A stretch of DNA of 64,000 nt, from positions 272,001 to 336,000 of the forward strand of contig CAJNDS010002237.1 in assembly GCA_905221605.1 (NCBI GenBank), written 5' to 3'. Positions 38,402 through 51,800 of this stretch are shown here, piece by piece. A model generated the notes under the pieces. The model searched no databases. It was not told where the DNA came from and worked only from the letters and a program-made list of their open reading frames with translations. Made by a program: the position numbers and the translations under genes. Each line of letters starts with the position of its first letter. Positions within the stretch are counted from its first letter, which is position 1. The stretch comes from Symbiodinium natans. Lineage: Eukaryota; Sar; Dinophyceae; Suessiales; Symbiodiniaceae.

Positions 38402-41400
38402 AAGGTTTTAAAGGAATTTAAAGGCTTTAAAATCTTTAAAACATTTAAAATCTAATTGGGGAGGTCCCCAATTGAATTTTAAAGGGCACGGGCCCCTTTT
38501 AAAATCTTTAAAATCTTTAAAATTTAAGTGGACCTCCATTTAAATTTTAAAGGTTTTAAAGGTTTTAAAGCCTTTAAATTCCTTTAAAACCTTAAAAATC
38601 TAATTGGGGAGGTCCCCAATTAAATTTTAAAGGGGAGGGGCCCCCTTTAAAATCTTTAAAACCTTTAAAATCTTTAAAATTTAATTGGACCTCCATTTAA
38701 ATTTTAAAGGTTTTAAAGGAATTTAAAGGCTTTAAAAACTTTAAAACCTTTAAAATTTAATTGAGCAGGCCCTCAACTAAATTTTAAAGGGGAGGGGCTC
38801 CTTTTAAAATCTTTAAAATCTTGAAAAATCTTTAAAATTTAATTGGGCCTCCATTTCAATTTTAAAGGTTTTAAAGGAACTTAAAGGCTTTAAAACCTTT
38901 AAAACCTTTAAAATCTAATTGGGGAGGTCCCCAATTAAATTTTAAAGGGGAGGGGCCCCCTTTAAAATCTTTAAAATCTTTAAAATCTTTAAAATTTAAT
39001 TGGACCTCCATTCAAATTTTAAAGGTTTTAAAGGAATTTAAAGGCTTTAAAACCTTTAAAACCTTTAAAATCTAATTGGGGAGGCCCTCAATTAAATTTT
39101 AAAGCGCGCGGGCCCCCTTGAAAATCTTTAAAATCCTTAAAATTTAATTGGACCTCCATTTAAATTTTAAAGGTTTTAAAGGAATTCAAAGGCTTTAAAA
39201 CCTTTAAAACCTTTAAAATCTAATTGGGGAGGTCCCCAATTGAATTTTAAAGGGCACGGGCCCCTTTAAAATCTTTAATATCTTTAAAATTTTTAAAATC
39301 TTTAAAATTTAATTGGACCTCCATTTAAATTTTAAAGGTTTTAAAGGTTTTAAAGCCTTTAAATTCCTTTCAAACCTTAAAAATCTAATTGGGGAGGTCC
39401 CCAATTAAATTTTAAAGGGGAGGGGCCCCCTTTAAAATCTTTAAAACCTTCAAAATCTTTAAAATGTTTAAAATTTAGTTGGACCTCCATTTAAATGTTA
39501 AAGGTTTTAACGGAATTTAAAGGCTTTAAAACCTTTAAAACCTTTAAAATTTCATTGAGCAGGCCCTCAATTAAATTTTGAAGGGGAGGGGCTCCTTTTA
39601 AAATCTTTAAAATCTTTAAAATCTTAAAATCCTTACAATTTAATTGGGCCTCAATTTACATTTTAAAGGTTTTAAAGGAATTTAAAGACTTTAAAACCTT
39701 TAAAACATTTAAAATCTAATTGGGGAGGTCCCCAATTAAATTTTAAACTTTAAAATCGTTAAAATCTTTAAAATTTCATTGGACCTCCATTTAAATTTTA
39801 AAGGTTTTCAAGGAATTTAAAGGCTTTAAAACCTTTAAAACATATAAAATTTAATTGAGGAGGCCCTCAATTAAATTTTAAAGGGGAGGGGCTCCTTTTA
39901 AAATCTTTAAAATCTTTAAAATCTCTGAAATTCAATTGGACCTCCATTGAAATTTTAAAGATTTTAAAGGTTTTAAAGCCTTGAAATTCCTTTAAAACCT
40001 TTAAAATTTAATTGGGGAGGCCCTGAATTAAATTTTAAAGGGGAGGGGCCCCTTTAAAATCTTTAAAACCTTTAAAATCTTTAAAATCTTTAAAATGTAA
40101 TTGGACCTCCATTAGGCTTTAAAACCTTTAAAACCTTTAAAATTTAATTGAGGAGGCCCTCAATTAAATTTTAAAGGGGAGGGGCTCCTTTTAAAATCTT
40201 GAAAATCTTTAAAATCTTTAAAATCTTTAAAATTTAATTGGGCCTCCATTTAAATGTTAAAGGTTTTAAAGGAATTTAAAGGCCTTAAAATCTTTAAAGC
40301 CTTTAAAATCTAATTGGGGAGGTCCCCAATTGAATTTTAAAGAGCACGGGCCCCTTTTAAAATCTTTAAAACCTTTAAAATCTTTAAAATCTTTAAAATC
40401 TTTAAAATCTTTAAAATCTTTAAACTTTAATTGGACCTCCATATAAATTTTAAAGGTTTTAAAGGTTTTAAAGCCTTTAAACTCCTTTAAAACCTTAAAA
40501 ATCTAATTGGGGAGGTCCTCAATTAAATTTTAAAGCGCGCGGGCCCCCTTGAAAATCTTTAAAATCCTGAAAATTTAATTGGACCTCCATTTAAATTTTA
40601 AATGTTTTAAAGGAATTTAAAGGCTTTAAAATCTTTCAAGCCTTTAAAATCTAATTGGAGAGGTCCCCAATTGAATTTTAAAGGGCACGGGCCCCTTTTA
40701 AAATCTTTAAAAACCTTAAAATCTTTAAAATCTTTAAAATTTAATTGGACCTCCATTTAAATTTTAAAGGTTTTAAAGGTTTTAAAGCCTTTAAATTCCT
40801 TTAAAACCTTAAAAATCTAATTGGGGAGGCCCCCAATTAAATTTTAAAGGGGAGGGCCCCCTTTAAAATCTTTAAAACCTTTAAAATCTTTAAAAGCTTT
40901 AAAATTTAAGTGGACCTCCATTTAAATATTAAAGGTTTTAAAGGAATTTAAAGGCTTTAAAAACTTTAAAACCTTTAAAATTTAATTGAGCAGGCCCTCA
41001 ATTAAATTTTGAAGGGGACGGGCTCCTTTTAAAATCTTTAAAATCTTTAAAACCTTTAAAATCTTTAAAAGCTTTAAAATTTAATTGGACCTCCATTTAA
41101 ATTTTAAAGGTTTTAAAGGAATTTAAAGGCTTTAAAACCTTTAAAACCTTTAAAATTAATTGAGGAGGCCCTCAATTAAATTTTAAAGGGGAGGGGCTCC
41201 TTTTAAAATCTTTAAAATCTTTAGAATCTTTAAAATCTTTAAAATTTAATTGGGCCTCCATTTAAATTTTAAAGGTTTTAAAGGAATTTAAAGGCTTTAA
41301 AACCTTTAAAACCTTTAAAATCTAATTGGGGAGGTGCCCAATTAAATTTTAAAGGGGAGGGGCCCCCTTTAAAATCTTTAAAACCTTTAAAATCTTTAGA

Positions 41401-43398
41401 AGCCTTAAAATTTAATTGGGCCTCCATTTAAATTTTAAAGGTTTTAAAGGAATTTAAAGGCTTTAAAACCTTTAAAACCTTTAAAATTTAATTGAGGAGG
41501 CCCTCAATTAAATTTTAAAGGGGAGGGGCTCCTTTCAAAATCTTTAAAATCTTTAAAAGCTTTAAAATTTAATTGGGCCTCCATTTAAATTTTAAAGGTT
41601 TTAAAGGAATTTAAAGGCTTTAAAACCTTTAAAACCTTTAAAATCTAGGGGAGGTCCCCAATTGAATTTTAAAGGGGAGGGGCCCCCTTTAAAATCTTTA
41701 AAACCTTTAAAACCTTTAAAATCTTTAAAATCTTTGAAATTTAATTGGACCTCCATTTAAATTTTAAAGGTTTTAAAGGAATTTAAAGGCTTTAAAACCT
41801 TTAAAACCTTTAAAATTTAATTGAGGAGGCCCTCAATTAAATTTTAAAGGGGAGGGGCTCCTTTTAAAATCTTTAAAATCTTTAAAATCTTTAAAATTTA
41901 ATTGGGCCTCCATTTAAATTTTAAAGGTTTTAAAGGAATTTAAAGGCTTTAAAACCTTTACAACCTTTAAAATCTAATTGGGGAGGTCCCCAATTGAATT
42001 TTAAAGGGCACGGGCCCCTTTTCAAATCTTAAAAATCTTTAAAATCTTTAAAATCTTTAAAATCTTTAAAATTTCATTGGGCCTCCATTTAAATTTTAAA
42101 GGTTTTAAAGGAATTTAAAGGCTTTAAAACCTTTAAAACCTTTAAAATCTAATTGGGGAGGTCCCCAATTGAATTTTAAAGGGGAGGGCCCCCCTTTAAA
42201 ATCTTTAAAACCTTTAAAATCTTTAATATCTTTAAAATTTAATTGGACCTCCATTTAAATTTTAAAGGTTTTAAAGGGATTTAAAGGCTTTAAAACCTTT
42301 AAAACCTTTAAAATTTAATTGAGGAGGCCCTCAATTAAGTTTTAAAGGGGAGGGGCTCCTTTTAAAATCTTTAAAATCTTTAAATTCTTTAAAATTTAAT
42401 TGGGCCTCCATTTAAATTTTAAAGGTTTTAAAGGAATTTAAAGGCTTTAAAACCTTTAAAACCTTTAAAATCTAATTGGGGAGGTCCCCAATTGAATTTT
42501 AAAGGGGAGGGCCCCCCTTTAAAATCTTTAAAACCTTTAAAATCTTTAATATCTTTAAAATTTAATTGGACCTCCATTTAAATTTTAAAGGTTTTAAAGG
42601 GATTTAAAGGCTGTAAAACCTTGAAAACCTTTGAAATTTAATTGAGGAGGCCCTCAATTAAATTTTAAAGGGGAGGGGCTCCTTTTAAAATCTTTAAAAT
42701 CTTTACAATCTTTAAAATTTAATTGGGCCTCCGTTTAAATTTTAAAGGTTTTAAAGGAATTTAAAGGCTTTAAAACCTTTAAAACCTTTAAAATCTAATT
42801 GGGGAGGTCCCCAATTGAATTTTAAAGGGCACGGGCCCCTTTTAAAATCTTTAAAATCTTTAAAATTTAATTGGACCTCCATTTAAATTTTAAAGGTTTT
42901 AAAGGAATTTAAAGGCTTTAAAACCTTTAAAACCTTTAAAATCTAATTGGGGAGGTCCCCAATTGAATTTTAAAGGGGAGGGGCCCCCTTTAAAATCTTT
43001 AAAACCTTTAAAATCTTTAAAATCTTTAAAATTTAATTGGACCTCCATTTAAATTTTAAAGGTTTTAAAGGAATTTAAAGGCTTTAAAACCTTTAAAACC
43101 TTTAAAATTTAATTTGGGAGGCCCTCAATTAAATTTTAAAGCGCGCGGGCCCGCTCGAAAATCTTTAAAACCTTTAAAATCATTAAAATCTTTAAAATCT
43201 TTAAAATCTTTAAAATCTTTAAATCATTTAAAGGAATTTAAAGGCTTTAAAACCTTTAAAACCTTTAAAATCTAATTGGGGAGGTCCCCAATTGAATTTT
43301 AAAGGGCACGAGCCCCTTTTAAAGTCTTTAAAATCTTTAAAATCTTTAAAATTTTATTGGACCTCCATTGAAATTTTAAAGGTTTTAAAGATTTTGAA
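38402..43398 (+). repeat. AT-rich TTTAAA satellite, left arm of a large inverted repeat
   Basis: About 30 tandem monomers of about 155-175 bp. Each has CTTTAAAAT nonamer runs, a TTGGACCTCCATTTAAATT block, TTTTAAAGG runs, and a perfect dyad such as AATTGGGGAGGTCCCCAATT. Two or three monomer types are interspersed. There are no telomeric repeats or exons inside. Confidence 0.95.
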
Positions 43399-45415
43399 GT
43401 CTTTAAATTCCTTTAAAACCTTTAAAATTTACTTGGAGGCCCAGTTAAATTTTAAAGATTTTAAAGGTTTTAAAGGTTTTAAAGATTTTAAAGGGGGCCC
43501 CTCCCCTTTAAAATTTAATTGGGGACCTCCCCAATTAGATTTTAAAGGTTTTAAAGGTTTTAAAGCCTTTAAATTCCTTTAAAACATTTAAAATTTAAAT
43601 GGAGGCCCAATTAAATTTTAAAGATTTTAAAGATTTTAAAGATTTTAAAGATTTTAAAAGGAGCCCCTCCCCTTTAAAATTTAATTGAGGGCCTCCTCAA
43701 TTAAATTTTAAAGGTTTTAAAGGTTTTAAAGCCTTTAAATTCCTTTAAAACCTTTAAAATTTCTATGGAGGTCCAATAAAATTTTAAAGATTTTAAAGAT
43801 TTTAAAGATTTTAAAGGGGGCCCGTCCCCTTTAAAATTGAATTGAGGGCCTCCCCAATTAAATTTTAAAGGTTTTAAAGGAATTTAAAGGCCTTAAAACC
43901 TTTAAAATCTTTAAAATTTAAATGGAGGTCCACTTAAATTTTAAAGACTTTAAAGATTTTAAAGATTTTAAAGATTTTAAAGATTTTAAAAGGAGCCCCT
44001 CCCCTTTAAATTTTAATTGAGGGCCTCCTGAATTAAACTTTAAAGGTTTTAAAGGTTTTAAAGCCTTTAAATTCCTTTAAAACCTTTAAAATTTAAATGG
44101 AGGTCCAATTAAATTTTAAAGATTTTAAAGATTTTAAAGGTTTTAAAGATTTTAAAAGGGGCCCGTGCCCTTTAAAATTCAATTGGGGACCTCCCCAATT
44201 AGATTTTAAAGGTTTTAAAGATTTTAAGGCCTTTAAATTCCTTTAAAACCTTTAAAATTTAAATGGAGGCCCAATTAAATTTTAAAGATTTTAAAGATTT
44301 TAAATATTTTAAAATTCAATTAGGGACCTCCCCAATTAGATTTTAAAGTTTTAAAGATTTTAAGGCCTTTAAATTCCTTTAAAACCTTTAAAATTTAAAT
44401 GGAGGTCCAATTAAATTTTAAAGATTTTAAAGATTTTAAAGGTTTTAAAGATTTTAAAGGGGGGCCCTCCCCTTTAAATTTTATTGGGGACCTCCCCAAT
44501 TAGTTTTTTCAAGGTTTTAAAGGTTTTAAAGCCTTTAAATTCCTTTAAAACCTTTAAAATTTAAATGGAGGCCCAATGAAATTTTAAAGATTTTAAAGAT
44601 TTTAAAGATTTTAAAGATTTTAAAGGGGGCCCGTCCCCTTTAAAATTGAATTGAGGGCCTCCCCAATTAAATTTTAAAGGTTTTAAAGAATTTTAAAGGC
44701 CTTAAAACCTTTAAAATCTTTAAAATTTAAATGGAGGTCCACTTAAATTTTAAAGATTTTAAAGATTTTAAAGATTTTAAAGATTTTAAAGATTTTAAAC
44801 GGAGCCCCTCCCCTTTAAATTTTAATTGAGGGCCTCCTTAATTAAATTTTAAATGTTTTAAAGGTTTTAAAGCCTCTAAATTCCTTTAAAACCTTTAAAA
44901 TTTAAATGGAGGTCCAATTACATTTTAAAGATTTTAAAGATTTTAAAGGTTTTAAAGATTTTAAAAGGGGCCCGCGCCCTTTAAAATTCAATTGGGGACC
45001 TCCCCAATTAGATTTTAAAGGTTTTAAAGATTTTAAGGCCTTTAAATTCCTTTAAAACCTTTAAAATTTAAATGGAGGTCCAATTAAATTTTAAAGATTT
45101 TAAAGATTTTAAAGGTTTTAAAGATTTTAAAGGGGGGCCCTCCCCTTTAAAATTTAATTGGGGACCTCCCCAATTAGATTTTAAAGGTTTTAAAGGTTTT
45201 AAAGCCTTTAAATTCCTTTAAAACCTTTAAAATTTACATGGAGGCCCAATTAAATTTTAAAGATTTTAAAGATTTTAAAGATTTTAAAGATTTTAAAAGG
45301 AGCCCCTCCCCTTTAAAATTTAATTGAGGGCCTCCTCAATTAAATTTTAAAGGTTTTAAAGATTTTAAAGCCTTTAGTTTCCTTCAAAAAGCTTTAAAAT
45401 TTAAATATGGTGTGC
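43399..45415 (-). repeat. TTTAAA satellite, right arm in reverse orientation
   Basis: The same monomers run as reverse complement (AAATGGAGGTCCAATTAAA, then GATTTTAAA runs, then CCCCAATTAGATTTTAAAGG), about 12 copies. Orientation switches near 43398 within a few tens of bases, creating a long palindrome with a short spacer. Confidence 0.95.
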
Positions 45416-45505
45416 AGCATTTAAAATATAATAGGAAAAAGACGATTGCCAAATAGTACAGAAAGGTCCTTCGTACAGATCCCTAAATCCCTAGACCTGT
45501 GCCAG

Positions 45506-48500
45506 GCTGTGAAGTCCAAAGACTATGGGGAGATACGGAGGACTCTCCTTCGCTTGATGACGGGGTTCAGGGTTGAGGGTTTAGGGTTTAGGGTTTAGGG
45601 TTAGGGTTGCGGGATTTTTGGTTTAGGGTTTAAGGTGTAGCGATGCCCTTGATAATGCAGTTTGCAATACATGATTCCCTGGTTTAGGGCGTAGGGTTTA
45701 CTTAAGGTGTTAGTGTGTTGGTGAACTAGTGTGTTAGTGTTAGTGTGTTAGTGTGTTTGCGTGTGAGTGTGTTAGCGTGCTACTGTGCTGGTTTGCATGT
45801 GCATGTGTGCATATGTGCCCGTGTACCTGTGTGCCTGTGTGCTTTTCAGTGAGTGAGTGAGTGAGTGAGTGAGTAAGCGAGTGTGTGTGTGTGTGTGTGT
45901 GAGTGAGGAAGTGTGAGTGAGTGTGTGTCCAACCCTGTAACCAAGGGTTTCAACAGTCGACCTCATTTCTTTTGAGCAGGGGCATTGGGCACTCCTTGGC
46001 AAACCCAATGCAATGAAGCTATGCCTTGGAGTGGGAAGCAGTTCGCTGAACTGTGTACGTGCAAAGCTGGCCCCCTGAGGCAGCAGGATAAGACAAGGCT
46101 GGGCCCCCTGAGGCAGCTAGATTAGATGCAAATGGCAGACAGTTCTTTTCAATGCCAACACCAGTTTGAAACAGCAGAGGTATTCAGGAGCATGATGTAC
46201 TTCAGTGACAGAAGGCTTAGCCGGTCTAAGCTGATGTGGCTCGCGGATCAGAGGTACCGGCATTGGCGGTCAGGCAGGTTGCTTGTGTGTGTGTGTGGGT
46301 GGGGGGGCGTAGGTGCGTGGGTGCGCGGGTGCGCGGGTGCGTGGGTGCGGGGGTGAAGGGGTGCGTGGGTGCGTGGGTGCGTGCGCGTGTGCGCGGGTGC
46401 GCGGGTGTTTGGGTTGCGTGGGTTGCGTGCGTTGCGTGCGTTTCGTGCGTTGCGTGCGTTGCGTGCGTTGCGTGCGTTGCGTGCGTTGCGTGCGTTGCGT
46501 GCGTTGCGTGCGTTGCGTGCGTTGCGTGCGTTGCGTGCGTCGCGTGCGTCGCGTGCGTTCGCGTGCATGTGCCTCTTCCGATCAAGCAGTTCGAGGACCT
46601 GGAAGAAGTGGAACGACGACCTGGATCAAGACATTGGCACTTGGGCTCCCGCCTGAGCTTAACATGTCTCAGCGTTTCCTGCTAAATCACCTGTACTAAG
46701 CCCTAAGCCCTCCCACCCCAAGTAATCGTTACTTAGCCCTAGCCCTAAACCCGAAACTCTTAGACCCCAACCCCAAACCCTAGACCCTAAACCTTGGAAC
46801 GAAATTTTGCTTCGGTGGACTTCGAGGACCTGGCTGAAACCTTCTGATCTTGAGGAAGGCGCTGTCTCTCTGTCCGCTGTTGTGTCGTTGTACGGTGCAG
46901 CCGGGTAGGGTTGGGGTTTAGGGTTTGAGGGTTTTAGAGTGTTAGGGTTTTAGGTCAGGATTTAGGGTTCAGGGCTCAGGAAAATTTAGGGCTCAGGGTT
47001 CAGGAGTGCCTGTGTTGAGTCCTGCCGGGTTTTGCTAGCAGATGTAGGGGGTTTAGGATTTCAGGTGTAGGGCTTTGGCTTTCAGGCATCCTCAACGCCG
47101 TGAGCGGATGGGCTTTGACAGCCACCGACAGTGCCTAGCCGAAGAACCTGCAGGCGTAAGGACGCAGACCTTGGCAAAGTGGTGCAAGGTGCTGTTCAAT
47201 TAACTGTCTTCAGAGCTTTGCTGCCCTCCCTGATCGGCTGGCAAGCTGCCGACAGATCGCAGACAACTATTGTTTGCGAGCTGAAATTGTCTGTCATATG
47301 AGCTGCTGTCAGTTCCATAGCAGCAATTTTTCAGTTTATCCCAGAGATAGAGCATGTGGCCCATGGGGCACGCCAGCATCAAGTGGCACTTGACTTGAGA
47401 AGCACTCGCAGGGTTCATGGCCAGTTCGCTTTGGTGCCCACACGATCACAGGCTCCATATATGCGGCCAGTTCCCTCCCTTTCTGGGCGGCCCTTGCAAA
47501 AAACGGCCTCTCATGTCTAGGGCTGCCATGGGTAGACCTTTCAGAAAAGTCGGAGAGCAGAACGTTGGGAACTGGCCATGTAGTGATTTTCCGAGACCAA
47601 ACACGATTCGCCATGTGTCAACTGTTTTGTTGGGTCGAGTCTAGACTTGGCCTCTGCAGTGCCCAGGAGTGCCCCGTGGTTCCGGCACGGTCTTGCAGGA
47701 AAAGGATCGAGTGCGACGTGGGGGGGGGGGGGGGGGGGGGGGGGCAGGTCGGGGTTTGTTCCAAGTGGGGGTTCCCGCAATCAGGGGTCCTGGTACCCCC
47801 CTCCTGCTTGGTAATTTGGGAGATGCTCAAAGTGAGGGTTTAGGGTTTTGTTGCTTGCTGGGTAGGATAGGATTAAACCCTCAACCCTACCGGAGTTTCG
47901 GCTCGGTTCATTCAGAGAAGCCGGGGTGTAGGGGTCGGGGTCGAGGGAATGGCTTTGACCGTAGTGCCTTTGGGTGAATGTCTACTATGGTATCAGATGT
48001 CCTGCCTGGGCTGGCTAGCTGGCTGTCGTGGGGAGGCCCTCAAGCCCAACTCCCCTAGACCCCACAAACCAAGCACCAAAAAGCCCAAATTCCCGCATCA
48101 GGAAAGCCTTTTTTCAAGAGTGCCCAGTTCGGGGCGATTCGGCCCCACCCTCACCACCAGCCCTGGTTCGAAACCACTAAGCCCAAGCTCTAAACCCTAA
48201 GCCCTAAACCCTTCTACTAAACCCTGAACCCAAAATCGGCTGGCAGAGATGCCCTCTTGCGCGAAACTGCCGTCGCTTCGAGGTTGAAGCGGCATGGTGA
48301 GCCCGCATGCAGCCGTGGGACGATTTGGGGGGTAGGGTACATGGTGTTGCTATGGGCACAGCTAGGTACCCTAAACCCTAAGTCCTAAACCCTAAACCCT
48401 CGAACCCTAAACCCTAAGTCCTAAGCCCTAAACCCTAAACCCTCAACTCTACTTCGGCACAAGCTCCGGTGGCATCCGGCCATGATCATGCACGCATGAA

Positions 48501-48560
48501 TGGCGCGATGCTTCGCTCCCTTTCAGCACGCAACGCCGCGTGCTTGGGACAAGTCGAGGG
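45506..48560 (+). CDS. Candidate exons upstream of the kinase exons, unidentified
   Basis: Blocks: 45506-45562 (AVKSKDYGEIRRTLLRLMTG, after a CCAG acceptor); 46583-46660 (FEDLEEVERRP); 46800-46855 (ERNFASVDFEDLAETF); 47091-47155 (RRERMGFDSHRQCLAEEPAG, donor GTAAGG); 48244-48330 (GRDALLRETAVASRLKRHG); 48454-48560 (HARMNGAMLRSLSARNAAC). The last two could be the N-terminal region of the kinase gene. Nothing recognisable in the others. Confidence 0.42.
45700..45935 (+). repeat. GTGT/GAGT-rich microsatellite region
   Basis: GTTAGTGT units, then (GTGA)n and (GT)n. Confidence 0.9.
46285..46560 (+). repeat. GCGTGGGT and GCGTGCGTT minisatellites
   Basis: An 8-bp-like GTGCGTGG/GTGCGCGG repeat (46310-46410) followed by about 14 copies of the 9-bp GCGTGCGTT unit (46420-46555). 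The nonamer keeps all frames open and produces Ala/Cys/Val/Arg- or His/Thr-rich ORFs that are not genes. Confidence 0.93.
47200..48240. other. Stretch without a confident gene; contains a poly-G tract
   Basis: Unique sequence with a 25-base G run at 47720-47744 and weak telomeric units. Open frames of 70-100 codons occur on both strands without recognisable motifs. Confidence 0.4.
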
Positions 48561-48759
48561 TTTAGGGTTTAGGGTTTGGGGTTTAGGGATTAGGGTTTAG
48601 GGTTTGGGGAAACCCTATACCCGAAGCAGCCTAAACCGGCGAAATCCCTAGCCTGAATCACCTTGGGGTTGAGGGGGAAAAGTGGCAACCCTTTGCCTTA
48701 AGCCCAGACCCTAAACCCGACACCCCAAACCCTAAACCCCAAACCCTAAACCATAAACC

Positions 48760-48863
48760 CTGAGAGGGCTGACCGCGCGTGAGGTTCTGGGCAGCGAGCC
48801 TACGAGCTTCCAGCTGCCCCTGCGGCCAGCACCCAAGCTGTTGCGGCAGGGAGGAAAACTCAG
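48760..48863 (+). CDS. Kinase exon: N-terminal extension
   Basis: Open block with LTAREVLGSEPTSFQLPL and KLLRQGGKLR. A GC donor at 48864 and the acceptor at 49027 join K-L-R in frame to YQFQKLLG. Confidence 0.65.
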
Positions 48864-51800
48864 GCCTCGCCCACCCGAAACCCGAAACCCTAAACCCGAA
48901 ACCCTAAACCCTAAACCCGAAACCCTAAACCCTAAAACCCGAAACCCTAAACCCGAAGACCGTAAACCCCGAACTGTAAACCCGAAACACTAAGTCCAAA
49001 GCCCTATACTTAAGCCCGCCTCCCCAGGTATCAGTTTCAGAAGCTGCTGGGCAGTGGCAGCTATGGCCGAGCCGCCTTGTGTTCTCGGGTTAGCTGAGTG
49101 AGCACACTTTTTGGGACACTATACTCCCCTATAGAACTGAAAGTGTGCACTTTTATTTGGGGCTGATGAACTCAGCAACTACGTCGGGTAAACCCCCCAA
49201 AACCGGGAGCCTCCGTCAGAGTTGCGTTGGCTTGCAGTGCGGACAGTGGCGTCCAAGCTTTGAGCCCCCCCCTGAACCCTGAACCCTGAACCCTAAACCC
49301 TAAAGCCTAAACCCTAAACCCTGAACACCAACCTTTCGGTGCATGGCAGGGGTTGTCGCATCTTTCCGCGATGCCACGAAAGGAAAGGACGTGGCTGTGA
49401 AGCGAGTGCTGGGATCCCAGTTTAGGGTTTAGGGTTTAGGGTTTAGGGTTTAGGGTTTAGGGTTTAGGGTTTAGGGTTTAGGGGAGGTGCTTTCGAAAGA
49501 GACCCGGTCATCATCATTGACTGTTCTTCTGATTCTCCTGATTGTTAACAGGCACTTTTTCAATAAGCGTACTAACCGTTTCTATGTTTGTTTGATGCTA
49601 TTCTTGTGGGCATGATTATTATGATGACCTAAACCCAAAATCCGAAACCCTAAGCCCTTAATCCTAAACCCTAGGCAAGTCTTTTTTTTTCAGATGCTCT
49701 TGGCACCCCAAGTCTACAAAGCCCGGAGAGTCGCGTGTGTTTGCAGGCGAAGGGTGTTTGACAACTTCCTGATGCTGCGGCGCACGCCGTTTCCTCAGCT
49801 TGTGCTGAGAAAACCCTCCGCCCTAAACCCGCCTAAACCCTAGACCCTAAACCCTAAAACCCTAAGCCCCAAACCCTAAACCCGAAAAGCCCAAAACCCT
49901 GACGCCACTCAGGCTCAGGGAGATTAAGTTGATGCGGCACTTCCGTCATCCAAATCTTCTGCAGCTTCACGAAGCTTCAGCCTCAGAGAGCACCCATGCA
50001 GGGTTCAGGGTTCAGGGTTCAGGGTTTAGGGTTTAGGGTTAAGGGTTTAGGGTTTTCAGGGTTTAGGGTTTAGGGTTTAGGGTTTAGGGCTGTGGAGTGT
50101 GTTTGCTCAGGTGCTCCTGGTGGAAACAGGCGCCGCCCCAAGTGAAGCAGCCCGGCTTACGCCGTGATTCAGCGCATCCCAGGCGGCGAGCTCTACATCT
50201 CCATGGAGCTAGCTGCCCAGAACTTGCCAAGGTTGTGCAGCACACGTGCAGCACTCGACGAGTTTCATAGACCTACACGTAGGATCCCTCTCGCCGCCCT
50301 TAGACGCATGTGACTCCGACATGGTAGAGTCTAGACCCTAAACCCTAAACCCTAAGCCCTAAACCCTAAACCCTAAACCCTAAACCCTAAACCCTATACC
50401 CTAAACCCTAAACCCTAAATCATGGTCCCTCTTTTGATTACGATTATAGTTGAAGGTGCCCCCCGAAATTGGACCTTAATTTCAAGACTTGCCTACCTGT
50501 AGTGATCTGACTTCGGGAATTTGGTACCTCATTATCCCCATGGGACCCCTTGAGGGGATATGGCGTTAGTCATGTGGAACATAGCGTGTCATACAGGGTT
50601 ATATGAGGTTTAGGTTTAGGGTTGAGGATAGGGTGCAATTCCTTCCCAAGAGCCGCGAAGACAAGGCTGATGGACTGCGACTTAGACAGGCTCGTGAGAG
50701 GCAGGGCACACACAGTTGCCATGCATGTCGGATGTGGGTATTTAAAATAGGGCCCCTTTTGTACCCCAAATAGACTAGAATCCCCTTACCTTGACCCCCA
50801 AAAAGAGTACCCCCTATTTCCGGAAACACTCATGTAGCCAATGTACCCAAACCTGGGGTTGCCTCAAGACATTTGTTTTGTAAACTGTTCGAGAAGGTCT
50901 ACATATCCCACAAAACCCTAAACCCTAAACCCTAAACCCTAAACCCTAATTTGATGTGCATGCGAGGCACGTTTGGCTGTCCGCTGTGACCATAAACCCC
51001 AAACCCCAAACCCCAAACCCTAAACCCTAAACCCTAAACCCTAAACCCTAAACCCTAAACCCTAAACCCTAAACCCTAAACCCTAAACCCTAAACCCTAA
51101 AACCCTAAACCCTAAACCCTAAACCCGTGATATCTGCCGGTTCATCTGGACGAGGCCGAGGCGCTGCTCTCGAGGAGTCCGTTGCACGGCGCTTCTGCGC
51201 ACAGGTGGCCGTCAGGGTTTAGGGTTTAGGGTTTAGGGTTTAGGGTTTAGGGGTTAGGGTTTAGGGTTTAGGGTTTAGGGTTTAGGGTTTAGGGTGTAGG
51301 GTTTTAAGGTTTGGCCGCACGAGCAAGCCGTACAAGTCTGAGAGACAGACGCCCTGGCAGATCTTACTGGGCCTTCTCCACCTCCATCTTGGACATGTGA
51401 TTCACCGGGACGCCGTGCATCTAAGGTGTTGGGGTGTCATCATGATCTTGCCTGGGCGGTCCTATCTTCTTGTTGGCTTTCGCGGACGCAGTTGCGATCC
51501 TTAAGCCCTAAACCCTAAACCCCAAACCCCAAACCCTAAACCCTAACCCTAAACCCTAAACCCGAAACCCTAAACAAACCTCTAAATACTTCATCCCGAA
51601 ACCCCCTTCGGGTGAGGATCTGAAGCCGGCCAACATCTTCGTGCGCCTGAAGGAGTTGCAGGCAGTCGCGGAACGTGGACTGTTTTTGTAAGGTTTAGGG
51701 TTTAGGGGTGTTAGGGTTTAGGGTTTGGGGTTTCCCGGTTGATGATTCAGTCAGAGGGTTGAGAAGATTCCTATGCCAGGGCGCCGAGGGGTGGCTGCAG

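Noticed and set aside
43292-43582. Lys/Phe/Leu-rich ORF of 96 codons
   Set aside because: Falls across the satellite inversion point and is made of TTTAAA repeats.
38402-45415. CRISPR array
   Set aside because: Monomers are contiguous with no unique spacers, are inverted in the second part, and lie in a eukaryotic context.
46226-46685. Ala/Cys/Val/Arg- and His/Thr-repeat ORFs
   Set aside because: Translation of the 9-bp GCGTGCGTT minisatellite.
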